A stretch of 64,000 nucleotides of DNA from Stenotrophomonas acidaminiphila (GTDB taxonomy: Bacteria; Pseudomonadota; Gammaproteobacteria; Xanthomonadales; Xanthomonadaceae). Under the pieces are notes generated by a model that saw only the letters and a list, made by a program, of their open reading frames with translations, was not told the DNA's origin and made no database searches. Where the stretch lies: assembly GCA_002951995.1 (NCBI GenBank), contig CP019797.1:3146501-3210500 (forward strand), written 5' to 3'. The translations under genes were made by a program, and so were the position numbers. The stretch's first letter is position 1. Every line of letters starts with the position of its first letter. This document shows, piece by piece, positions 54,819 through 63,370 of the stretch.

Positions 54819-54909
54819 AAGCCCTCTCTTTGTCGTTGCTCGATCCTGCAATATCGCGACGACCACCGGGTTTTTCAAGGGCCGGCGGCATTTCCGGCGC
54901 GCGGGAGGC

Positions 54910-55560
54910 TCAATCCAGCGCCAGCAGCGGCACGTCGTACCAGTGCGCCTGCGGGAAGCGCGCCTGCATCCAGCCACGCAGGTAGCGGCGGCTTTCGGCG
55001 GCGATGACCTCGTCGCTGCCGTCGTCGCGGCTGTTCCAGGCGATGCCGTGCAGGGCGACGCCACGCGCGGCGATGGCCTCCAGCGACAACAGGGTGTGGT
55101 TGATGCTGCCCAGCCGCCCCGAGGTGACCAGGAGCACCGGCCAGCCCTGCCGGGCCACGTAGTCGAGGGTCAGCAGGTCCGGGGTCAGCGGCACCAGCAG
55201 CCCGCCGGCGCCCTCCACCAGCACCGTGGCGTAGCGCGCGCGCAGGCGCGCGGTGGCGGCGCCGATGACGTCCAGGTCCAGCGCGCGCCCCTCCAGCCGC
55301 GCCGCCAGGTGCGGCGAGGCCGGGTAGGCATAGAGCGCCGGCATGGTGGTGCCGTCGCGATCCTCCTCGAACAGGCCACAGCCCATCAGCCGCCGGTGCA
55401 GCAGGATGTCGTCCGACGCGCCGACGCAGCCGGTCTGCACCAGCTTCTGGGTGATCACCTCGCTGCCCTGGTCGAGCCACTGCCGCGCCAGCCAGCCGGT
55501 GACCACGGTCTTGCCGATCTCGGTGTCGATGCCACCGACGAAAATCACCTCGCCGTTCAT
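54910..55560 (-). CDS. bioD: Dethiobiotin synthetase
   Basis: Forms the ureido ring of dethiobiotin from 7,8-diaminopelargonic acid, CO2 and ATP. 216 residues. P-loop [20 protein letters not shown] (GTDxxxGKT-like, with Glu), substrate Lys in [23 protein letters not shown] (EGAGG), and [20 protein letters not shown]. Its ATG overlaps the bioA stop by four bases, so the pair is translationally coupled. Cytoplasmic. Confidence 0.96.
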   Translation of the reverse strand: MNGEVIFVGGIDTEIGKTVVTGWLARQWLDQGSEVITQKLVQTGCVGASDDILLHRRLMGCGLFEEDRDGTTMPALYAYPASPHLAARLEGRALDLDVIGAATARLRARYATVLVEGAGGLLVPLTPDLLTLDYVARQGWPVLLVTSGRLGSINHTLLSLEAIAARGVALHGIAWNSRDDGSDEVIAAESRRYLRGWMQARFPQAHWYDVPLLALD

Positions 55561-56849
55561 GCCCGCATGTCCTCGTCCTGCAGTCCTTCCACCAGCGCGA
55601 CCATGCCATCGCACAGCCGCCGCAATTGTTCGTCGTCGATCACGTAAGGCGGCATCGCGTACACCAGCCGCCCGAACGGACGCAGCCAGATGCCCAGGTC
55701 CAGCAGGCGCCGCTGGATGCGCTCGAGCCGCAGCGGCGCGGTCAGCTCGATCACGCCGATGGCGCCGAGCACGCGCACGTCGGCCACCCGCGGCAGCGCG
55801 CGCGCCGGCGCCAGTCGTTCGCGCAGGACCTGTTCGATGCGCTGCACGTTGCCCTGCCAGTCCTGCGCCAGCAGCAGTCGGGTGGACGCCAGCGCCACCG
55901 CGCAGGCCAGCGGATTGGCCATGAACGTCGGCCCGTGCATGAACACGCCGGCCTCGCCGGCCGCGATGGTGTCGGCGATGTCGCGGCGGGTGAGGGTCGC
56001 GGCCAGGGTCAGGTAACCACCGGTCAGCGCCTTGCCGATGCACAGGATGTCCGGCGCGATGCCGGCATGTTCGCAGGCGAACAGCCGGCCGCTGCGGCCG
56101 AAGCCGGTGGCGATCTCGTCGCAGATCAGCAGCACGTCGTGGGCGCGGCACAGCCGTGCCAGTTCGCGCAGGTACTGCGGGTGATAGAAGCGCATGCCGC
56201 CGGCGCCCTGCACCACCGGCTCGATGATGAACGCGGCCAGCTCGTCGCCGTGGTCGGCGAACAGGCGTTCCAGCGGTGCGATCTCGGCCGGGTCCCAGGC
56301 CCCGTCGAACGGCGTGACCGGCGCCGGCACGAAGCGCCGCGACGGCAGCGCCGCGCCGAACAGCCCATGCATGCCGGTGACCGGGTCGCACACCGACATC
56401 GCGTTCCAGGTATCGCCGTGGTAGCCCGAGCGCGTGGTGGCGATGTTGTGGCGGCCGGGTCGGCCGCGCGCGGCCTGGTACTGGATCGCCATCTTCAGCG
56501 CCACTTCCACCGACACCGAGCCGGAGTCGGCATAGAAGATCGCATCCAGTGGCTGCGGCACCATCGCCAGCAGCTGCCTGCCCAGGGCGATGGCCGGTTC
56601 GTGGGTGAGCCCACCAAACATCACGTGCGCCATGCGCCCGAGCTGCTCGATCGCCGCCTGGTTCAGCTGCGGATGGTTGTAGCCGTGGATCGCGCACCAC
56701 CACGAGGCCATGCCGTCGATCAGCCGGGTGCCATCGGCCAGCTCCAGCAGCACGCCATCGGCACGCGCCACTTTCAGCGCCGGCGGCGCATGGCCCAGCG
56801 CGCTGTAGGGATGCCAGAGGTGCTCCCTGTCGAATGGATCGGTCAGCAT
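55557..56849 (-). CDS. bioA: Adenosylmethionine-8-amino-7-oxononanoate aminotransferase
   Basis: PLP enzyme making 7,8-diaminopelargonate with S-adenosylmethionine as amino donor. 430 residues. HLWHPYSAL at the start, [79 protein letters not shown] and the PLP Lys in [14 protein letters not shown]. It is first in the bioA-bioD pair. Other biotin genes (bioB, bioF) are not in the window. Confidence 0.96.
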   Translation of the reverse strand: MLTDPFDREHLWHPYSALGHAPPALKVARADGVLLELADGTRLIDGMASWWCAIHGYNHPQLNQAAIEQLGRMAHVMFGGLTHEPAIALGRQLLAMVPQPLDAIFYADSGSVSVEVALKMAIQYQAARGRPGRHNIATTRSGYHGDTWNAMSVCDPVTGMHGLFGAALPSRRFVPAPVTPFDGAWDPAEIAPLERLFADHGDELAAFIIEPVVQGAGGMRFYHPQYLRELARLCRAHDVLLICDEIATGFGRSGRLFACEHAGIAPDILCIGKALTGGYLTLAATLTRRDIADTIAAGEAGVFMHGPTFMANPLACAVALASTRLLLAQDWQGNVQRIEQVLRERLAPARALPRVADVRVLGAIGVIELTAPLRLERIQRRLLDLGIWLRPFGRLVYAMPPYVIDDEQLRRLCDGMVALVEGLQDEDMRA

Positions 56850-56896
56850 GTACGGGTGTGTCGTGACACCGGCGCGGCGGCGTGCGGGCGCGTACC

Positions 56897-57460
56897 TTAC
56901 CGCGTCGTCGGCGGGCCTGCATCCGGATCGGCGGGCATCGTGCCGGCGCGTCGCTGCGGCTGGGCCTGGTGGATGAACACCGTATAGGTATCGGCCGGGT
57001 GCGGCACCCCCGCCCGGTCCAGCGCATGGCCGATGGCGCCGCGGTGGTAGGTGGCGTGGTTGAGCACGTGGAACAGGATTTCGCGGCGCGTCATGCAGCC
57101 GTCGCGGCCGTCGGCGAAGCGGAAGCGCAGCGCCTGGTCCCATTGCGCCGGCGCCAGCGCGGCCAGATGGGCGGCATACCACTGGTCGGAGGCTTCCAGG
57201 CGCATGGCCAGCGCCTCCAGGGCCGGTACTTCGGCGCTGTTGGTGGCCGCATGCGGCGGCGCCTCGCCCAGCAGCCGCGCGCGGAACAGTTCCTCCACGA
57301 TCACGATGTGGTTCAACTGCTGCCGCGCGAAGGCGACGCTGGCGGGGAACGCCCGTGCGTCCACGGCGCGTATCGCCTCCAGCGTGCGCTGCATCGCCCA
57401 GCGCTTGTAGGCGAAGGCGTCGTCGAACAACGTGTCCGACGCCGTGGCGGGCGATGGCAT
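56897..57460 (-). CDS. DinB/YfiT-like four-helix metal-binding protein
   Basis: 187 residues. A four-helix bundle with three His in the family positions: [19 protein letters not shown] (first), and [20 protein letters not shown], where the HxxxHRG motif supplies the other two metal ligands. A conserved Trp region ([12 protein letters not shown]) lies near the start. DinB-family members act as metal-dependent thiol or transferase enzymes in some cases. The role here is unknown. The start at 57460 (MPSPATAS) is the first family-like Met. Confidence 0.82.
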   Translation of the reverse strand: MPSPATASDTLFDDAFAYKRWAMQRTLEAIRAVDARAFPASVAFARQQLNHIVIVEELFRARLLGEAPPHAATNSAEVPALEALAMRLEASDQWYAAHLAALAPAQWDQALRFRFADGRDGCMTRREILFHVLNHATYHRGAIGHALDRAGVPHPADTYTVFIHQAQPQRRAGTMPADPDAGPPTTR

Positions 57461-57509
57461 CACCGGGGTGGGCCGGCGATGGCACGGGAAAAAAGGTACG
57501 ACGCGGGCA

Positions 57510-57779
57510 TCACGCCTCGTCTTCTTCCTCGTCCTCGTCTTCCTCGTCCTCGTCGTCTTCTTCCTCGAACGCGTCCAGCTCCTGCACCCGCACGAAGTTG
57601 GGCAGTGCATCGGCGAAGCCGATCTGGGCGCCGTCGGCGATCATCGCCCGCACCTCGCGCTTCATCGCGCTTTCCACCAGCGCGAAGCACACCACGCCCT
57701 GCGCGCTCTCCTCGCCGTCTTCGTCGAACACGGCCACCCAGCCGGCCGCGGGCATGATCTGGATGATGTTGTCTTGCAT
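57510..57779 (-). CDS. Small protein with a highly acidic tail
   Basis: 89 residues. The first 65 look like a small folded domain: MQDNIIQIMPAAGWVAVFDE, SAQGVVCFALVESAMKREVR and IADGAQIGFADALPNFVRVQ. The last 20 are almost all Glu and Asp, encoded by a repetitive TCC/TCG-rich stretch at about 57513-57570. The strong negative charge suggests binding to a basic partner or a nucleic-acid mimic, but that is inference. No signal peptide. Family not recognised. Confidence 0.65.
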   Translation of the reverse strand: MQDNIIQIMPAAGWVAVFDEDGEESAQGVVCFALVESAMKREVRAMIADGAQIGFADALPNFVRVQELDAFEEEDDEDEEDEDEEEDEA

Positions 57780-58072
57780 GGACGGTCACCAGGAATGAAG
57801 AAGCCCAGAGCTTGCGCGAAGCGCATGGCCAACGCAATCGCGGTGCACCGGTTCACCGCGCCGTCGCCGGCGTGGCGTTGTCGGCCAGGTACGCCGCCGC
57901 GCGGCTGAACGCGGCCGGCGCACCGCAGCGGCAGCCTTCCCGGGGCGCGGGCAGCCACGCGCACGGCTCGGCACGGACCGCGCCAATGGCGCTGGACGGC
58001 GCATCGGCCGCCCGCGCCCGGCACCGCGCCAGGCAGGCAGCGGCTGGGCGTGCGGCGCCGGCGCGGCCGCGG
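57780..58072. other. Gene-poor gap
   Basis: 293 bases between the acidic-tail gene and the lipoprotein gene. Reading frames here are Arg/Ala/Pro-rich without start signals. I saw no hairpin with a T tract and no clear promoter. Confidence 0.4.
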
Positions 58073-58549
58073 TCAGTCGGCCTTCCAGGTACCGCCGCCC
58101 TGTGCGCAGCTGGCCGGCAGGCCGGCCAGGTCGTCGGCCGAACGCTCGTAGTAGAAGCCGTCGAAATCCTGGCCGAACAGGCGCCGGCAACTGCCCTGCG
58201 CCGGCGCTGGACAGGCGTCCATGTAAGTGATCTCGCCCGCCTTGCCGCCCATCTGCGCCGAGGTCTGCGCCAACCCCTCGCACACGCGCTTGAGTTGCGC
58301 TTCGGTGGAGGCACCCGCGGTCTGCACGCAGTCGCGGGAACGGATGACCTGGCCGAGGAGCGAAAACTCGCCGGCGATCATGCACGCGTGCGTGGCGGCG
58401 ACACCGGGGGCCGCATCCGCTGGGCCCGCCGTCGCCGCTGCATCCGCCGGGGTGGCCTGCGCCGGCGTGTCCTGCGCGCCGCAGCCGGCCAGTACACTCA
58501 TCGCGCCCGCCAATGCCCATGCCTTTCCATGCCGCCATGCCCATGCCAT
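58073..58549 (-). CDS. Cys-rich lipoprotein of unknown function
   Basis: 158 residues. Signal peptide ending in lipobox VLAGCG (lipidated Cys at about residue 23), then an Ala/Thr/Pro linker, then a domain with six or so Cys: THACMIAGEFSLLGQVIRSR, DCVQTAGASTEAQLKRVCEG, YMDACPAPAQGSCRRLFG and LPASCAQGGGTWKAD. The even Cys count suggests disulfides in the periplasm. I use the ATG at 58549 because AAGGA precedes it by about 7 bases; an ATG at 58564 is five codons earlier. Family not recognised. Confidence 0.7.
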   Translation of the reverse strand: MAWAWRHGKAWALAGAMSVLAGCGAQDTPAQATPADAAATAGPADAAPGVAATHACMIAGEFSLLGQVIRSRDCVQTAGASTEAQLKRVCEGLAQTSAQMGGKAGEITYMDACPAPAQGSCRRLFGQDFDGFYYERSADDLAGLPASCAQGGGTWKAD

Positions 58550-58633
58550 GCAGTGTTCCTTCATCCGTGGGAACGCCGATCATAGCGTGCGCGGGCGGCG
58601 GGCCTGTGGCGGCGGGCACCGCAACGCGCGTGG

Positions 58634-59758
58634 TCAGCGCTCGCCGGCCTCGCCCTGCAGCGCCAGCGGACGCACCTGCTCCAGCAGGCTGACCAGGGTC
58701 TTGCCCGGCTCCTCCCACGGGATCATGTGCGCCGAATGCTCGAACCAGACGCCGCGCTTGTACGGCGCGCGCACCTGCGCCAACCAGGCCGCGGTCGGTT
58801 CCGAGGGCGTGGTGTAGTCGTGGCGCCCCATGAACATCAGCACCGGGATGGGGAACCGCTTCACCCCGCGGTAGTCCACCTGCAGGAACTCATCCAGCAG
58901 CCGCCCGAGGGTGAATTCGCTGCCGGCGTTGATCGCGCAGCGCGCCGCATCGTCGTAGTCGGGCGACAACCGCGGCCCCTGGAAGAAGTAGTTCGACTCG
59001 CTGCGGAACGCACTCAGGCCGCCGTAGTGCTGTGGCCATTTGCGGGCCACGACGATCCGCTCGCGGGTGAGCGGCGCGTCGCCCGGATAGGGCGCGATGG
59101 CCTCCATCTCGCGCACCGCTTCGGCGTTGCCGCGCTCGCGCGCGGTGCGCAGGCCGTAATCGAAGCTGACCCGCTCGTTGGTGCGCACGTCGATCACCTG
59201 GCCGATGCCGACATACGCATGGAACAGGTCCGGGCGCTGCAGCGCCGCCTGCATCGCCACCACGGTGCCCCAGCTGTGCCCGACCAGCACCAGCTTGCGC
59301 TTGTGGTAGCGGCTGCGCAGGTAGTCGGCCAGTTCGATGGCATCGTCGACGTAGCGCTGGATGCGCAGCGTGCCGGCCACCTCCTGCTGCGGGTTGAGCA
59401 GCAGCGTCCGCCCGGCACCGCGCTGGTCGTAGTTGACCACGGTGAAGTACTCCTCCAGCGGGCGCTGGAACTGCCACAGCGTGGGGATCACCGGCGATGC
59501 CGGCCCACCGTGCACGAACAGCAGCAGCGGGTTGTCGCGGTCCTGGCCGCGCACGTTGACCCACTGCGCGATGCCGCCGATCTTCGCCGCGTAGTCCTCC
59601 TGCACGCCGTTGGGCGCGACGATGCGCCCCAGGTCGGCGATGATCCCGCGCGCCGGCGCGTAGCTGGAACGGTCCGGGCAGGCATCCTGCGCGGCCGCCA
59701 GCAGCGGCGCCAGCGCCAGGACCAGCGCTGCAGGCAGGCGAAAACGGTATGCGTTCAT
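58634..59758 (-). CDS. Secreted alpha/beta hydrolase (proline iminopeptidase-like)
   Basis: About 374 residues. Signal peptide MNAYRFRLPAALVLALAPLL. Hydrolase core: oxyanion motif LLLFVHGGPASPVIP, DQRGAGRT, nucleophile Ser in LVLVGHSWGTVVAM (GxSxG), acid in LMFMGRHDYTTPSE and His in WFEHSAHMIPWEEP. The HGGP and GHSWG motifs are typical of S33 proline iminopeptidases. Acts in the periplasm or outside. The start at 59758 gives a good signal peptide; an ATG six bases upstream (59764) is equally possible given GGAGG nearby. Confidence 0.87.
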   Translation of the reverse strand: MNAYRFRLPAALVLALAPLLAAAQDACPDRSSYAPARGIIADLGRIVAPNGVQEDYAAKIGGIAQWVNVRGQDRDNPLLLFVHGGPASPVIPTLWQFQRPLEEYFTVVNYDQRGAGRTLLLNPQQEVAGTLRIQRYVDDAIELADYLRSRYHKRKLVLVGHSWGTVVAMQAALQRPDLFHAYVGIGQVIDVRTNERVSFDYGLRTARERGNAEAVREMEAIAPYPGDAPLTRERIVVARKWPQHYGGLSAFRSESNYFFQGPRLSPDYDDAARCAINAGSEFTLGRLLDEFLQVDYRGVKRFPIPVLMFMGRHDYTTPSEPTAAWLAQVRAPYKRGVWFEHSAHMIPWEEPGKTLVSLLEQVRPLALQGEAGER

Positions 59759-59909
59759 CGGCATTGGCCTCCAGGCCGGATTGTGGGCACCGCCGGAAGC
59801 GGCATGCTGGCGGCCGCCGCGGCCGGACCGTGGCGGTCATGCACCGCGCCGCGGGACATCGGTGGTCGACCGTTCCCGATCCGCGTTGCCCGCCGGCGAC
59901 GGCAGCGGC

Positions 59910-60620
59910 TCATTCGCCCAGTTCCGGGTCGAGCAACAGGAGCGCGGCGGCGGCCGCGGCGAAGTACACGCGCTGGTCATCGTCGAGCCGGCGGTCCAAG
60001 TGCACCCGGCCGCGGTTGAGCACGTCGACCACAGCGCGCGTGCCGCCATCGCCGGCGATGACGTAACCGGTCGGTGTCATGCCCCTGACCGGCGTGCCCT
60101 GGTAGGCATACACGGCGCGCACCGCGTAGTCGCTTCCCCATGGCGACTGCAGGCGCCCGTGCAGGCCCTCGCCCTCGCGCCTCACCTCCAGCACCTGCAC
60201 GGGCTGGCCATCCATCCGCAGCCCGCATGCGAGCAACGGCCCGGCCATCGCCGTCAGGTCGACCGTCAGCCGGTGTGATTCGCCCCCCCGGCCCGCGGTC
60301 CATGCCTGCGTGCGGCACTGCACCTCCACCGGTGGCTGGTCGCGCGCCACCATCGTGTAATCGTAGGGCCGGGACGTGCGGCCCACGTCGAATGCCGGCA
60401 AGGGTACGCGCCAGGAGAAGGTCGAGCCCTCGCGCATCCGCAGGGCGCTGTACGGCCCGAACCGCACCGGTTCGTTGAAGCGCCGCGGCGAGTGGCCGCT
60501 GACCTCGTAGGTCACCGCATCGGCGGTGAAGCCGTCGGGCATGCGCATCTGCGCGGGCGTGCAGGCCGGCAGCAGCGGGACCAGCAGCAGGCAGACCGCG
60601 ACCGGGGCAGTGATGCGCAT
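59910..60620 (-). CDS. Lipoprotein of unknown function
   Basis: 236 residues. MRITAPVAVCLLLVPLLPAC is a lipoprotein signal with lipobox LLPAC (Cys at residue 20). The mature part is beta-rich: FTADAVTYEVSGHSPRRFNE, STFSWRVPLPAFDVGR, RLTVDLTAMAGPLLACGLRM and VRAVYAYQGTPVRGMTPTGY, ending in an Ala/Leu-rich segment. Family not recognised. An upstream in-frame ATG at 60662 lacks a signal-like sequence. Anchored in the membrane on the periplasmic side. Confidence 0.7.
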   Translation of the reverse strand: MRITAPVAVCLLLVPLLPACTPAQMRMPDGFTADAVTYEVSGHSPRRFNEPVRFGPYSALRMREGSTFSWRVPLPAFDVGRTSRPYDYTMVARDQPPVEVQCRTQAWTAGRGGESHRLTVDLTAMAGPLLACGLRMDGQPVQVLEVRREGEGLHGRLQSPWGSDYAVRAVYAYQGTPVRGMTPTGYVIAGDGGTRAVVDVLNRGRVHLDRRLDDDQRVYFAAAAAALLLLDPELGE

Positions 60621-60816
60621 GACCGTATCCAGCAGGGGCGATGGGCGGATGCTAGGGCGCATGCGCGGACCGCCACCCCTGCCATTGGTTTGCCGCGCCC
60701 GGGAGGTTCAGGCGACGTTGCCGGCGCGCGGGCCGCCAGCGCCGGACGTTACCGCGGGTGGTCCACCGGCCGCCGCCTGGCCGCCGGGACACCCTCGACG
60801 CGTGCTCCCACGGGGA

Positions 60817-61533
60817 TCAGTACCAGATCGCGGCGGGCAACCCGGTGCGGTCCGGCTGCACCTGCGCCGGCAGCGATCGCGCGCGGCCAGCGGCAATGCG
60901 TTCGGCACTCCACAACGCCGCCAGGGCATCCAGTACGTCGTCGGTCGCGGCCTGGCGCGCCGGCACCGCACGCAGCAGCGCCATCACTGCGTCCTGGCCG
61001 TAGATGTCCGCCAGCAGGCTGACACGCATCTGCGCACCGGCGAAGGTGCGCTTGCCATCCGCCAGGCCGCGCCCCGCTCCACCATTGAGCGCAGCGAACG
61101 ACACCTCCGGATGTATCTCGCGCACCCGTTGCCGTGCATCCACGTCCCCCTGGAGCAGTTGGTCCCACTGGCGGATCTTGGGCAGGATCGCGAACGACTG
61201 CGCGCCGAAGCCGCGCCCGTCGATCTCCCGGTGGCGGCGGGATGCCTCGGGCTGCGAGCCCGCATCGAGAATGCCGCGCACGGGCGTGGAAAAAACACTG
61301 CTGGCCCGCTTGCCGCCAACGAAGCAGCGCGCCTCGCGATCGGCCGGGCGGCCACCCTGCTCGCAGAGCCCTATCGGAATATCCACCGCGATCACCCGGG
61401 CCGTCCGGTGCGTGTGGAAAAGTTGCTGGGCGTCGGGGTACAGCGCATGCACCAGCCCGCCCCCGCCCCACCAGACGGCGATCCATCCGCTGCCGGCGCC
61501 ATCCACGCCGACGCACCCCTTGAACTGTTCCAT
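60817..61533 (-). CDS. DUF429-family protein (predicted nuclease fold)
   Basis: 238 residues. Opens CVGVDGAGSGWIAVWW, with a conserved Asp in the RNase H-like first strand, then VIAVDIPIGLCEQGGRPADR (second acidic position), REARCFVGGKRASSVFSTPV, HPEVSFAALNGG and ATDDVLDALAALWSAERIA (a further Asp pair). The family is predicted to be nuclease-like but no activity is established here. The ATG at 61533 follows a run of ten G on the - strand (61547-61538) and then GAAG. That run falls in the ribosome-site region, which could vary in length. Confidence 0.8.
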   Translation of the reverse strand: MEQFKGCVGVDGAGSGWIAVWWGGGGLVHALYPDAQQLFHTHRTARVIAVDIPIGLCEQGGRPADREARCFVGGKRASSVFSTPVRGILDAGSQPEASRRHREIDGRGFGAQSFAILPKIRQWDQLLQGDVDARQRVREIHPEVSFAALNGGAGRGLADGKRTFAGAQMRVSLLADIYGQDAVMALLRAVPARQAATDDVLDALAALWSAERIAAGRARSLPAQVQPDRTGLPAAIWY

Positions 61534-61640
61534 GCTTCCCCCCCCCCGGGCACTGGTCACAGGATGACACAGCCGCCCACGCACGCCTGCGTCCACACCA
61601 ACTCGCAAGGCAGCCCCGTCGGCTGCTCCCCGCCGGCGGA

Positions 61641-61677
61641 AAAGACAAGGGCCGGGTGCTCGCGCACACCGGCCCCG
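61641..61677 (-). terminator. Terminator downstream of the nrdJb gene
   Basis: On the - strand GGGCCGG and CCGGCCC pair around a GC-rich loop (61649-61675), followed by TTGTCTTTTCC. It lies 25 bases after the nrdJb stop in the right direction. The loop holds a minor mismatch. Confidence 0.65.
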
Positions 61678-61700
61678 GTCTCATCCGGCGTTGCCACCGG

Positions 61701-62465
61701 TCAGCCGCACTTGCTGTAGCCACAGTTCAGGCAGGTGGCGCACCCGTCCATCACCACCAGCGCCTTGGTGCTGCACTTGTGGCACATGGTGGCGCTGGGC
61801 GGGAAGCTGGTGCCCTCGCCGGTGACCTGGACGTCCTCATCGCGCCCGGCGGGGGCGGCGACTACGGCGTCAGTGTTTTTTTTTGAGCGGTCCTCGAACT
61901 GCTTGCGCTTCTCGGCGATCAGCGCGCGCTGGTGGGCGCTCATTTCCGGATCGTGCAGCAGGCCGATCGACTTCATGTGGTCTTCGACGATGGAGCCCAG
62001 CTCGGCGACCAGCGACGGCATGTACACGCCGCCGGCCTTGAAATAGCCGCCCTTGGGGTCGAACACGGCCTTCATCTCGTCGACGATGAAGGTGACGTCG
62101 CCGCCCTTGCGGAACACCGCCGACATGATGCGGGTCAGCGCCACGATCCACTGGAAATGCTCCATCGACTTGGAGTTGATGAAGATCTCGAACGGACGGC
62201 GCAGTTCGTGCTCGGTGCCGGCGTTGAGCACGATGTCGTTGATGGTCACGTAGAAGGCGTGCTCCACCAGCGGCGACTTGATCTTGTAGGTGCTGCCGAT
62301 CAGCACGTCGGGGCGCTCGATGCGCTCGTGCATGTGCACGATGTTGCTGTCCTGGGCATCGTCCTGCGCCTGTGCGACCGGAGCCTTGGCCGTCGCTTCC
62401 CGGGCCTTGTCGTCCGGGGTGATGACGGAATAACCCTTGATTTTCTTGTCGATCTTGACGGCCAT
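61701..62465 (-). CDS. nrdJb: Class II ribonucleotide reductase, C-terminal part (NrdJb, TSCPD domain)
   Basis: 254 residues. After a 45-residue N-terminal extension comes the TSCPD-like domain: IERPDVLIGSTYKIKSP, FYVTINDIVLNAGTEHELRR, PFEIFINSKSMEHFQWIVAL and YFKAGGVYMPSLVAELGSIV. The last residues TMCHKCSTKALVVMDGCATC then LNCGYSKCG give the redox-active C-terminal Cys that re-reduce the enzyme. It supplies the tail missing from the adenosylcobalamin-dependent subunit encoded at the right edge, a split also known in Pseudomonas. AGGA lies 9 bases before the ATG. Confidence 0.88.
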   Translation of the reverse strand: MAVKIDKKIKGYSVITPDDKAREATAKAPVAQAQDDAQDSNIVHMHERIERPDVLIGSTYKIKSPLVEHAFYVTINDIVLNAGTEHELRRPFEIFINSKSMEHFQWIVALTRIMSAVFRKGGDVTFIVDEMKAVFDPKGGYFKAGGVYMPSLVAELGSIVEDHMKSIGLLHDPEMSAHQRALIAEKRKQFEDRSKKNTDAVVAAPAGRDEDVQVTGEGTSFPPSATMCHKCSTKALVVMDGCATCLNCGYSKCG

Positions 62466-62541
62466 GGTGCGGGTCCTGGTTATGCGTTGTGGTGCGGGTT
62501 GCGGCGCCCCCGCCCGCGGCGGGCGGGGGCGCGGGTGCGGC

Positions 62542-63228
62542 TTACTTGCGGGCGGCCTTCTTCGCCGCCTTCTTCACCGCGGTGGTCTTCCTGGCCACCG
62601 TCTTCTTCGCCGAAGCCGCCTTCTTGGCCACGGTCTTCTTTGCGGAAGCGGTCTTCCTGGCCACCGTCTTCTCGACCTTCTTCACCGCCTTACGGGTGGC
62701 GGCGGTGCGGGTGGCGACTTTCTTGGCGACCTTGCTGCCGGCCTTGTCCACCGCCTTCTTCACCGCGGCGGTCTTCTTGGCCACGGCCTTGGCCACTTTC
62801 TTCTCCGCGGCCTTCACCGTCTTCCTGGCCGAGGCGACCTTCTTCGCCACCTTCTTCTCGGCGGCGGCGACGGCCTTCTTGGCGGCGGCCTGCTTGCCGG
62901 CACCCTTCTTCTTCAGGGCCGCGGCCTCGGCCTTGGCATTAGCCTTGGCGGCCTCCAGCTTGCGGCGCACGCTGGAAACGGTCTTGCCGACCTCCTTCTT
63001 CGCCGCGGCGGCCTTCTTGGCGACGACCTTTTCGGCCTTCTTGACCGCCTTCTTCACCTTGGCGACCTGCCGGGTGGCGCCGGCCTCGACCTTGCGTGCG
63101 CGGGTCTTGACCGCGGCAACGGCATCGCCGGCGGTGGCGGCCATGGCGTCGCCGAGGTTGGCTGCGGTTTCCTTCACGTTCTCGGCAACCTGGGACACGG
63201 TCGCCGTCACACCATTGCCATTGCTCAT
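62542..63228 (-). CDS. Histone H1-like Lys/Ala-rich DNA-binding protein
   Basis: 228 residues. The first 45 are acidic to neutral and helical (TATVSQVAENVKETAANLGD). The rest is a repetitive Lys/Ala tail with units such as KKAVKKAEKVVAKKAAAAKK and KTVARKTASAKKTVAKKAAS, as in eukaryotic H1 tails and bacterial AlgP-type proteins. It should bind DNA or RNA non-specifically. It lies between the two halves of the class II ribonucleotide reductase on the same strand, with AAGGAGG 5 bases upstream of the ATG, so it is well translated. Confidence 0.88.
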   Translation of the reverse strand: MSNGNGVTATVSQVAENVKETAANLGDAMAATAGDAVAAVKTRARKVEAGATRQVAKVKKAVKKAEKVVAKKAAAAKKEVGKTVSSVRRKLEAAKANAKAEAAALKKKGAGKQAAAKKAVAAAEKKVAKKVASARKTVKAAEKKVAKAVAKKTAAVKKAVDKAGSKVAKKVATRTAATRKAVKKVEKTVARKTASAKKTVAKKAASAKKTVARKTTAVKKAAKKAARK

Positions 63229-63370
63229 AAAGCCCTCCTTAAGGGCATTGGATCGGTCACGTTGGCGATGCGGAATGAAGCGGGTGGGGCATGGAACACA
63301 GGCGACAACCCGGTGGTGGCGGCCACCGTCGCCGTCCCGCGCGGCGGCGGGACGGCGTGCGAAGGCGACC

